The notes below the pieces were generated by a model. That model ran no database searches, was not told where the DNA came from, and saw only the letters and a list, made by a program, of their open reading frames with translations. DNA of 64,000 nt from Pseudovirgaria hyperparasitica (taxonomy: Eukaryota > Ascomycota > Dothideomycetes > Acrospermales > Acrospermaceae): NCBI RefSeq assembly GCF_010093815.1, contig NW_022985558.1:1507819-1571818 (forward strand), given 5' to 3'. The translations under genes and the position numbers were made by a program. Shown in pieces: positions 51,096-61,862 of the stretch (positions are counted from its first letter, which is position 1; each line of letters opens with the position of its first letter).

Positions 51096-51333
51096 CCTCC
51101 GTACCTATACGTGCTACCTAAGGGTAAAATAATAGCAATATAGGCTATAGACTAATAGGCGTACCCTATAGCTATATACTTAAGACGAAATAGAGGTTTA
51201 ACAAGATATAGTTATAGATATAAGGAAGTTTTTCCCTATGGGGTTTCTTCTTATATAGTGGCTTAGACTAGAGAAGGTATAGGCCTATAGAGTGCTACTC
51301 TACCTAGTTATATAATATTATTATTATTATTAT

Positions 51334-51467
51334 TATAATCTATTTAGATATATATCTCTTCTATAGATTATAGATAAGTCTTATATAGTTTACCTTATTA
51401 AATATACTAGCTATATTAAGAGAGAGTAGTATTACTATATATCTCTACTTCTATATAGTCTAGATAG
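51334..51467 (-). mobile_element. Tad1-like LINE-E, continuation after LINE-C
   Basis: Resumes the RT part of LINE-E after the TSD (compare LINE-A about 35,320-35,440). Matching ends at about 51,467, so the copy is 5'-truncated, common for LINEs. Confidence 0.8.
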
Positions 51468-51666
51468 TAAAAGAATATACTAAAGTTACTAGAGTTAGAA
51501 TAATATTATAGATACTAAACTACTAAGAGAATATATATAATAGCTATAAAAAAGAAAGAATACTTTACTAATTAAGTAGTACTCTAGTAAGAGATAAGTA
51601 GAGAGAGAGTAATATTAAGAGTAAACTCTAGTTATACTTAATACTAGTATATCTATATCTATAATA
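51468..51666. other. unassigned AT-rich segment between LINE-E and LINE-F
   Basis: I could not match 51,468-51,652 to another repeat here. Its end, 51,653-51,666 (CTATATCTATAATA), is the left TSD of LINE-F. Confidence 0.6.
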
Positions 51667-51901
51667 ATAATAATAATAATATTAGTAAACTAGGTAGAGT
51701 ACCACTCTATAGGCGCATGCCTCCTCTAGTCTAAGCTACTATATAAGAAGAAACCTATAAATAGGAAAAACTCCCTTATATCCATGACTACGCTCTGTCT
51801 ATCCTCTCGTTCTTTTATATATATAGCCCTAGGGGCTACCTATAGGCCTATAGCCTATATTATAATAGTTTGCCCTTAGGTAGCACGTGTAGATGCGGAG
51901 A

Positions 51902-51932
51902 TTATTAGTTAAGGGCTACCCTTAACTAATAA
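51902..51932. repeat. 3' palindrome of LINE-F
   Basis: 14-nt perfect arms, loop CTA. Confidence 0.95.
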
Positions 51933-51949
51933 TCGCGGTTCTCCCGGGG

Positions 51950-54900
51950 TTCTTCCGACGTATACCGGGGTTCTTCTAGTATATATTAGGCTTCTTCCGG
52001 CATATATACGCGGGTCCACTAGAACTAGGGGAGAGGAAGGTATACGAGCATCTATCGGGCGACGTCCTTAGAGTACTTATTAAGCTATCGCGTAATATCG
52101 GAGGTCCTTATTATACGGACGAGGGCTTATCTTAGGGTATAGAGGCTAGAGCATATCGCGAGATAGTAGCATATTATGCCTCTCCGGCCGCAGTCCTCGC
52201 ACTAGGGAGATACATCTAGAACGCCTCTCTAGTAGAGGTAATATAGGAGACCTATAGCGCCTATTCGGGCTTAGAGGAGTATAGATGCTTAGGCCTTCGT
52301 TAGCCCTTTATATATCTATTTACTTAGTTCCTTCTAAGGCCCTCGGATCTATTCTAGATACCTATTCTATTAGGAGGCCCACTAGGCTTTAAGTACCTCC
52401 CTCTATTTATCCTAGATCCACGACCGTATAACGCGGCTAAGCTCCTTAGGGCTCTATTGGCTCGGGACGGTATCCGGGTTATTTTAAACCTCCTACGCGG
52501 TCTAGCTCGAGTCCGCCTCTATATAGTATTTATATTATACTCGAGTTTATTCTATAGTAGGGAGGGCCTAGTAATACGCGCGGATATATATACGTAGTAC
52601 GGCGAAGGTATATACCCTATCTCCTCTACGTTCTTATACTTATTATTTAGTAAAGTATATAAGTCTCTATATCTAGTAGAAGTCCTATATACTCGTTATA
52701 TTTATCTCGCGTTAGAGGAGCGTCGTGTTAGTAGCTTTATATATACCGGAGATAAGGCGGAGTATACGGTTTTATATAGACTTAAGCTTTACCCGCCAAG
52801 CTTATATAAGGGCCGTGTACTAGTACTCGTGTCCGTATATAAAGGCTAGGCGTACTAGAGAGACGTATAGCTATCTCGCCTTATCCCGGGCTATTCCCTA
52901 CGTGGATACCGTAATCCGGCGTATAGCGGTTTCTACCTAGAGGGCTCTAGAGACGGCGTGTGCCATCTATAGTCCCTATTTTAGCTTATTATCGATCATG
53001 ACGCCGAGTGCTCGTATACTCTATACTAGTAGTTCTATGAAGGCGTCGATTTAGGGGCGACGTGCCCTCTCCCTAGTAGCCTATCCTCCATAGCGGTTAA
53101 TAAAGTATATAAGCTAGTATTTTTTAGGTGCGAATTTTACTCCGTGGCGCTTTACCTACTAGATGTATTTCTCGTGGTCTCGTTCGAGTCGTATATATGT
53201 TCTACTAGTACTACTATCGACCGTAAGGAGGTATATATCGTCCGCGTATCCGACTACCTCTATATATTCCATTCCCTAAAGAAGGTCTACTATAAAGAAG
53301 AGGAAGAGAATCGGGGAGATGGTACTCCCTTACGGGATGCCGTATGCCGTCTCCTTATATTCGCTTCGGTATCTAGAGATATATATTTAAGTAGTCCTTT
53401 ACGCGAGGAAGGACTATATAAATCGTGTAATCTACTTAGGTATTCGCCTTATCCGGAGGTTATAGATAAGTCTTATATAGTTTACCTTATTAAACGCCCC
53501 TACTATGTCTAGAGAGAGTAGCGTAACGACTCGTCCTTATTTCTATATAGTCTAGATAACCTTAAGGATATGTTAAATGGCTATAATTAGGGAGCTTCCT
53601 ACCTTCGCCTTCTAGTTTACTAGAAGAAGGCCGTGTACCTATACTACTATACTTATCTTCTAGATAATCGTGGCTTCTAGTACCTTACTAAGGTAGAAGA
53701 GGAGGGCGATCGGCCTCCATCCCTTCGGCGTGTTTAGGCTCTTCCCTAGTTTTAGGAGTATAACCGTATATATAGTTCGGAAGCTCTATGGGTAGTATCC
53801 TATACAGGCGCACGCTCGGAATATATAGCCTATAATTAGTAAGGTCGCCTATATAGTCCTCTTAAGATATCGATTTAGAATTCCGTCTAGCCCGGGCGCT
53901 TTATCGTTCGGGAGTATCTTAATAGCGCCGAGTATATCGTCGTCTATGATTTCCCTAGAGATACTCACGGCTTCCGGGTATTCCGTACCGTTAATATCTA
54001 ATAGGTCTACGGGTTCTAGAAGAGGGAACATAACCTCTTATAGAATCTCTATTTTCTCGAGGCTTATAGAGTACGTCTTTTCTTAATATATAAGGGGGGG
54101 TATAAGTGGTGTAGGTGTCGGGGAGGCGGTGCTTTTAGCCTATTTTACTATATACCATAGTCTAGTAGTATTACGTGTGTATCTATCCGTAACTATACGC
54201 TACTATTTACGTCGCTCGTTACGGAGGACCTTATCTCGTTATCTTCTCGCCTCTCTCTATTTATCCCACGCTTTAGATATACGGTTATAGTATACGCGTC
54301 TATATAATCTCCGGACTTCTCGCCTATACTCTCGCACTTAAGGTATACTTTTCGGGTCTAGGGGTCTATATATTTAGTATGGCACGTATTTATCTCTTGC
54401 TCCCTAGTACGCCTATAGGAGTATATTCACGGCCTGGTCGATAGCCGGGCCATTAGATACGTCGACTATAGACGGGTCTAGGATCGTCGATTCTAGGTCC
54501 TTTAGATACTTTTCCTAGTTAGTATCCTTCTATAGCTATCGCCCTCGTTAGTCTTAAGGGGTGGATATATCTATTATAGTCTCTATGTATTCGTGGTCGG
54601 AGTCTATCTATATAAGGCTTAGGCGGTAGTATTAAGTTCTATTATAAATGTGTCTAGTGGCTAGGGTAAGGTCGAGTATAGATCCGCCCTTATCTTATTT
54701 ATGTTTTCGCTAGGTAATCTATTCTACTAGTATAAGAAGGTATAGGAAGCCGTGGTATTAGGTGCGTAGTTCTCTAGCTCGAAGCTCTTCGCGGGTAACG
54801 GTTAGTCTACTCTACTAGCTATAATAGAGGTTGAAGTCTCCTAGGAGGATGTATTATCCTAGCTCGGTAGTACCCTTAAGTATGTTATCCGCCTAAAGCG

Positions 54901-55300
54901 ATCGGTTCTAATTATATATATTATATATATAGAGGGGTCCGATATTTATCTAGAGGTGTAGTATTATCCGGAGGTTATCCCGTTTAGTATACGACTATAA
55001 TAAGAGTAGAATAGACTTATAGACATGGAAGAGGACTCTCCTCTCCGGTCCTAGGGGGTATATTATATAATATTCTAGGTGTGTTATTAGTTTATTCGTC
55101 TAGTAGTGTTTATATAGCTCCTATATAGTAAGTATTATAGCTCCGGTCTCCTCGAGGAGTATCGCCTAGTTCTTACGTTTATACTATATGTTTACCTATA
55201 TAATTAGGAGTATATCTTGGTCTCTCATTGGGTGCTAGAGAATATATAGACCTATATATTCGTTCCTCTAAGACGCGACTATCCTCGTACGGCGGCGGCC
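51950..55300 (-). pseudogene. LINE-F ORF2: endonuclease-reverse transcriptase, catalytic YADD kept
   Basis: The minus strand is open at 54,031-53,849 with the RT signature 'NDKAPGLDGI', and the catalytic box at 53,237-53,248 still reads YADD, unlike LINE-A and LINE-C (YADN). TAG stops elsewhere still break the frame. The endonuclease region lies at about 55,260-54,430. Confidence 0.85.
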
Positions 55301-56690
55301 TTAGTAATTCCTTGGGGCCGTTCTATTATTAGCTTTCTCGGGACGGTTTACCATTCCTAACCGCTTCCTTATAAGGAGGTAGTCTATAGTAGTAGTGTTA
55401 TAGTAAAGAGAGGAACGGTAGTAGGTCGCATCGTTTATAGCTACCTTGCTCCCTTTATCTAGATTAAGTAGATATATTTAGTAATCTATTTGCGTTTCGT
55501 GCACGTAGCCGACTACGACGGGTGCTTACCGTCGTAGTTAGAGTACTTCACCGTGTCCCTATCTCTCTAGCCCTCTTCTCGTGTCCTATAGGGGCACTCC
55601 TAGGTACTATGTTCTTATTAATACTATCTATACCTAGTCTTTTAGGAGCACCGCTATACCGTGTACCCGTATCCCTAATAGTTAAAGTACTATGTTATCG
55701 CCTATGCTCTATCCCATGGTTCCGCTATAAGAAGCTCCCCTTCCGCTAGGAATCTCTCTTATATAATTTAATACGCGAGGGCGGGGTCCTTAAGCTCTAC
55801 TATTATAGTAGAGTATGCCTTCGATCTAGTTTTAATCCCTTATATATTCTTCTACCATGCTCTTACGATCTTAATTTCTAGGTATTTTTACTCGTTTAAC
55901 TATTCTATCCGCGTGATGTCCTCTTCTCTAATAACCTATCCGCTTATAGATATAGAGTATACCTATATCGGGTATATGGCCGCCCTAATAGAGGCGCCTA
56001 GAAAGATACTACTAATCGCGTTTGGATCGCGCGAGATAGTCTACTACGTAATATTTATTATTATGGTAAGTACTACTCCTCCTAGTGTAAGTTTAGTAGT
56101 AAACATATTTAACTATATTCCCTTTTATTTATTAATCTTACTTACTATATCCTTTAGGGATGCTTACTAGACCTATACTAGGGTGTTCTTATCCTAGATT
56201 ATAACGCGTATACTATACGCCGCGTCGCCGGTCCGGGGGGCCCGTAGTATAGCCTCCGGTATTACTACTATTTATACCTATATACTAGGGCGCTTACCTT
56301 AAGTAAGTTCCTCCTAGATTCTACGTAGGCTAGCCTCTATTCGGTTAAGCCTACCCTCCGGTCCTCCTAGTTATATCTTCTTCTTCTTCTCCGTAATTCC
56401 CTTTAGATTCCGGATAAGGTCCTAGAATATATATAGAAGGGTCTTCTAACCCTCTCCGGCTTCCTTCTCTATACGTGCTACCTAGTAGTCGATATAATCT
56501 AGAAGGGTTTCCCCTCTTAGGGTCCCCTTTATTCCGTCTATCTATAGCGGCGTGCGCCTTTAGGTGTGTTCTATATTTTAGATAGGTATATGGTTACCCT
56601 TAGTAATATCGCTATATGGCCTTTTCTATCGTACCGGTAGGGGTATATCCGGTATATACCGGGGTATATCGGTGCCTAAGGCCGCTATAT

Positions 56691-56721
56691 TTATTAGTTA
56701 AGGGCTGCCCTTAACTAATAA
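56691..56721. repeat. 5' palindrome of LINE-F
   Basis: 14-nt perfect arms, loop CTG; 4,789 bp from the 3' copy. Confidence 0.95.
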
Positions 56722-56972
56722 AAGGGGGTCGGCGTGTCGGCGTTCTAGTAGCGTGGTCCGTGCCTCTATCTCCGTAAGGATTTTAAGAGGGTGTGTATAT
56801 ATCTTTATACGGCGATAACGTCTTGGTTTCGACGCTGCACGTACGTGCGTGTAGTAGTAGTAGGTGTACTCGGTGTGCTCTATCGATTGAGGTATGTATC
56901 TCGCTATATTACCCCGAATGGACCAAGTTAGCCTCTTGGGGATGTAAAAGAAGTTTTTCTATATCTATAATA

Positions 56973-57503
56973 TCTCTATTCTACTATATAAGATTAAGTA
57001 AGTATCTTTTATTAGTATACTTATATATACTCTATTCTATATCTTAAGAAAATAAAGTAGATTTCTACTTTCTCTCTTATTAAACTTACTAAAATCTATT
57101 AATACTCTTATATTTATATATATATTATATTTCTATAATAGTTCTATAGAGAGTTATTCTACTTTAAGATATTAGATATTATTTAATATATCTATTATTT
57201 TCTTATTAAATAGTTCTATAATTTAGTCTTATATATTAACTTCTCTATTAAGAATAGCTAGATTTAATACTAAATAGAGTAAATCTATACTATATAATAT
57301 ATATTACTTATCTCTATAGTAAATTATACTAATTTTCTTAGTTCTAGTTAAACTATAGTAAATATAGTACTATATATAGAGTAATTAAAATATAAGAATA
57401 GAATAGATAGATAATAATATAGCTAGATAGAATAATATAGTATATTCTATTATAGAATAAAATACTATTAAATCTCTCTAGTAATAATTAAAGAGAGTAT
57501 ATA
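56973..57503 (-). mobile_element. fragment of the G1 gypsy family (G1b)
   Basis: Heavily mutated copy of the G1 gag start and LTR region, in the same orientation as G1a (compare about 5,900-6,420). Its LTR is cut at 57,503 by G2c. Confidence 0.75.
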
Positions 57504-60500
57504 TGTTAGGGCTAACACTAGGGTAGACTTAACTAGACTACTATAGTCTAGTACGGTCCGTAATAGGTGGACCTAGGTTAAGTTAGCTAGATTAAGCGAG
57601 ACTACTATATAAGTAGACTATATATACTTAATTTCTACTCTTTAGGAATTGACCTTATTATAAGAGTAGACTACCCTTTTAAATATATTCCTAAATCCTT
57701 CTATAACCTATTAGACTACTATCCTATATCTATAATCCTTATATTTTAATTTCTCTTTTCATAGTATAATAGTAGTTTATAGAAATAGCTCTAACTACTT
57801 ATTATAATACTCGTAGTACCGCCTCTTATATTAGACCTTCTTCTAACCTAAATAAGAAGAATAGTCTATCTATAACTACCTCTACTAATAACTATATCTT
57901 ATAGGCTATCGTACTAATAACTCGTATGATATTCCGTGTAACTATAGAAGATATTATAGAATATAAGGATAGAGTCTATTATACTCTATCTTAGTCTAGT
58001 TTAAACTATACTAGACCTAACCTTAATATAAGGCTAGACCTTATTAATATTAATAAGTTAATCTATTAGAATTACCTAATATTAACTATATCTTATAATA
58101 ATATATATACTAGAGTATACGAAGAGAGATAATAATAGATTTAACTTAAGTAATAACTATACGAACTCGATAAAGCTTAAGAACGTAATATAAGACTTAA
58201 AGCTATATTATACGCTTTAGTTCTAGTAACGGCTAATCTATATTTATATAGACCTATACTAACTAAAACGGTCTGTTCTAGTCTACTACTATTCTAATTA
58301 CCCTAACCTAAGAAACTACCTTACTTTAATAGTAAAAGTAGAAAGAGTTTCTATATATAGACTTATTAATATAGCTAATTCTTCTATCTATTTACGAATA
58401 ATAGTAATAAAATTAGATTCGCCTAGAACTACCTTAATCTAACGCCTTTAGAACGTTAGATAGTATACTAAATTAAATATTCTAAGGATATCTATAACTA
58501 GAACATGTTTACTAAATTTCTCCTCTAATATTTTAGTAATAGAGCTAAATAACGCGACTAGACCTAGGGCTATATCTTTAAGACTTAATAATAAGATAAT
58601 TAGTTACTATTATAACTTCTTAAATACCTTTAGCCTCTATAGAGAGAAGCCGAAGAAGATTATATAATTTAATAGTATAATAACTTTAAACGGTCTCTAA
58701 CCCTAAATATAAAGAACTATCTTAACCTTATAATAATAATCTCTATAGACCTCTAAGCTCTTATAAACCTCGTAGAGCGATACTAGTATATAATAAATAA
58801 TTAACGCCGTGCTAGTATATAACTATCCCTAATAATCTAATCTAATATAAAATTATCTAACTAAAACTAATTTAGTAATAGATCTCGTAGGACGTTATAA
58901 GGCTACTACTACGCCTTAAATTTAAAACTACAAGGACTATATCGTGGGTCTCTCTACTAATTAATATCTTAAGATATAAGAATTAACTTATATAAATAAC
59001 CTATAGTTACTTACTATACCTATAGTAGAATAGAATATATAGTACCCGAGTACCGCTTAGAAAAACTACTAAGTACTAATATAACTAACTAATTAGTTAT
59101 ATATTATAAGTACTAGTAGCTAGAATATATCGCGCCTAACTATCTAGTATAGAATATAAAAAACTAATAGTCTATAAGAAACCCTTATAACTTATAGATG
59201 TGACTATAATAGAGAGGTAACTAGTTAAATAGTATATTAAACTATAGGCTAGACCTATTAAGGTCCCTTATAGATAATATTAGACTATAATACTTAATAG
59301 TAGTTTAGCTACTAATATTATATTAACTTAATAAGTATAAGAACTTAGTATTAATATCTAAGCTCTAATAGATACTATATTCTATAGTATTAACGGTCCT
59401 ATTAAGTTATATAGTACCTATACTATTAAATATAGTATCTAGAATAGTAGAGGGAAATAGAAACCCTACTATTTAACCTTTATTATAGTAGATAGTCCCT
59501 TTAATATAATTCTAGGTATACTCTAGCTTAAGAAATATAATCTAAAACTAGACTTCCTTAAGAAAATAGCTAGCTAGCATATAAACCTACCTTAATAGAA
59601 ACTAGTATAGCTTATTAACGACGAATAATTCTATAAAGATTATAAGAAGGCGATTTCTACTATCTATATACTCTTACTTATCTAAAATAGCGAGCTTAGT
59701 ATTAAAGTAGATGAAAACCTACTATATTAGTATAAAATATACTAATATATCGCGTTAGTAATCGATTTCTCTAAACTACCTTAATACTAATCTACTAACC
59801 TTACTATTAATCTTAAAGATAGCTAGTAACCTCTATATAGATCTATCTACCCTCTTTTAGAATCTAAATTATAAGTCCTTTAAGAATATATTAAAAAGAA
59901 CCTTACGCGAGAATAGATTAGGCCTAGTATATCTCTAGCCGGAGCTCTAATTCTCTTTATAAAGAAGAATAATAGAAGCCTCTATCTATATATTAACTAC
60001 TATAGTCTAAATAATATTATATAAAAGAATCGTTATCTACTACCTCTTATCTCTAAGTCTATTAATAGACTAGAATATATAAAGATCTTTACTAAGCTTA
60101 ATCTATATAATACCTACTATTACCTTTATATTAAGGAGAGCGATAAATAGAAAACGGCTTTTAGAACCCGTTATAGATACTTTAAGTATATTATAGTCCC
60201 TTTTAGACTAACTAACACGCTAGATATCTTCTAAGTATATATTAATAACACGCTAGTAGATCTACTTAATATAATATATATTATATACCTAGATAATATT
60301 CTTATCTTCTTAGATAATAAGGAGAAGTATATCTAGTATATATATATAGTCTTAGATAGACTAGAAAAGTATAAGCTATATATTAAGCTATCTAAATATA
60401 AGTTCCATTAGAACTATATTAACTTCCTTAGCTTTATTATTACTAACTAAGGTATAACTATAGAGAGAGATAGAGTTACTACTATTATAGAATAGTCTAA

Positions 60501-61862
60501 ACTAAAATCTATTTAAGATATACATGTCTTTATTAGCTTTACTAACTATTATTAAAAATTTATTAAATACTTCTTCTATCTAGCCGCACTACTTAATATA
60601 TATACTACTACTACTAATTTATCTATTATAGTCCGTAATAGATAGAAATAGTATAATATTAAGTTATAACCTATTAAATTAACGGAGGTTAAAAGAATAT
60701 CCTTTAAGAAAATTCAAGTGATATTTATAACTACTCTATTACTAGTATACTTTAATCTAACTAAATCTATTTATATTAAGACTAATATATTAGAATTTAT
60801 AATCTTAGATATACTCTTCTAGTCTAGACTAATAGAGTCTAAAAAGGTCTAATAGTATCTAGTTATATTCTTCTCGCGTAAGATAGCTAATATTAAGACT
60901 AGATATACTATCTATAACTAAGAGCTACTAGTAATAGTAGAGTTATTTAAGTAGTAGCGATATTACCTTAAAGGTACTATATATAATATTAAGTTACTAA
61001 CTAATTACTATAACTTAAAGGGGTTTATAAGTATAATAGTTTTAAATTATTAATAGAGTTAATAGACTAAGTAGCTTATAAATTTCTACTTTATAATCTA
61101 CTATTAATCTAGAAGTATAAATCTAGCTAATAGAATATTAAGAAGACCTAACTATAAAGAAGGCGCCTAGAATTATAGTAGCTATAGGGTTCTAGAGTAG
61201 CTATAGACCTAACTCTTAAGGACGAGGTTAGATAATAAGTTATCTAATAATTAGTAAGATACTAATACTAATACTAGTAATTAAATTTATAAGACCGAAG
61301 CTAGTAACTAAAGACACGGTACCAAAGTCCCTAGTAAGCTATTTATTAGTACTATTAGAGAGGGCGATAGTACCTAGCGTATATATTAAGTAGATCTTAT
61401 CTAGTTAATTATAGATCTATAAAAGATAGATCTAATAGTTTTAAAGTTACGTAAAATATAGTAAGATAGATTATTATAGACTAAAGTAGACTATAAGTAG
61501 ACCTTTATAGATAGCTTACTCTACTATAATAGAAAGTACTATATACTAATAGATAATATATAATTTACTATAGTTAGCTAATACTATAATACTAATCTAG
61601 TAGAATATTTTAGGTATATACACACCCTAAGCTCGATTTATTAGTACTACTTTTAGAAAGATATATCTAAGTATATTAAAGAATAGATAGCTACTTATCT
61701 AATTTATTAAAGAATAAAGGTACCTAGATATAAGCTATATAGGAATTTATAGTCTCTACTAGTCCTTCTCTTTATATAGGAAGATATTACTATAGATTTT
61801 ATAGTTAACTTATCTCTAAGTAAGATACTTAGAATAAGTTATAATTTAATTCTTATTATTAT
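57504..61862 (+). mobile_element. Ty3/gypsy element G2c, truncated by insertion of G1c
   Basis: Starts with an LTR (TGTTAGGGCTAACAC) that is diverged in its first 70 bp from G2a's but matches afterwards. Gag-pol is then collinear with G2a up to about 17,320 there. It stops at 61,862 in the integrase, after the first catalytic-Asp block, at a TTATTATTATT run where G1c is inserted. More mutated than G2a, less than G2b. Confidence 0.88.
57900..61862 (+). pseudogene. gag-pol of G2c, 3'-truncated (RIP-degraded)
   Basis: Zinc knuckles at about 59,030-59,150 are eroded to Tyr. The RT block 'AGALILFIKK' is near 59,940, and the catalytic box at 60,286-60,297 reads YLDN for YLDD. RNase H follows to about 61,080. 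The integrase begins at about 61,480 and is lost after 'ITIDFIVNL' (about 61,788-61,815). Confidence 0.83.

Larger units (their letters stand above)
46026..51333 (+). mobile_element. full-length Tad1-like LINE-C (plus), inserted in LINE-E
   Basis: 5,308 bp between 15-bp TSDs. Carries the 5' palindrome 46,288-46,318, ORF1, ORF2, 3' palindrome 51,065-51,095 and (ATT)n tail (about 51,316-51,333). The first 30 bp or so (46,026-46,055) are not found in LINE-A and may be a longer 5' end. Moderately RIP-mutated, CpG kept. This is the best reference copy on the plus strand. Confidence 0.92.
51667..56958 (-). mobile_element. full-length Tad1-like LINE-F (minus)
   Basis: 5,292 bp with 14-bp TSDs (51,653-51,666 and 56,959-56,972). 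(ATT)n tail at left, 3' palindrome 51,902-51,932, ORF2 about 55,300-51,950, ORF1 about 56,620-55,400, 5' palindrome 56,691-56,721. Best-preserved copy at the RT catalytic site. Confidence 0.92.

Noticed and set aside
11793-51681. CRISPR-like or satellite arrays
   Set aside because: The only short arrays are (TA)n, the (ATT)n LINE tails and the unit array at 18,880-18,992; there are no spacers or regular repeats of CRISPR type, and the setting is eukaryotic.
53144-53512. 122-codon plus-strand frame
   Set aside because: Antisense to the LINE-F reverse transcriptase, covering the YADD box on the other strand.
37764-56170. Hydrophobic open frames antisense to LINE ORF1 (37,764-38,042; 46,842-47,231; 55,913-56,170) with clearly related sequences
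   Set aside because: They look conserved only because the copies are related. The sense strand has the zinc-knuckle protein, and the antisense frame avoids stops because RIP makes stops mainly from CAG/CAA/TGG in the sense frame.
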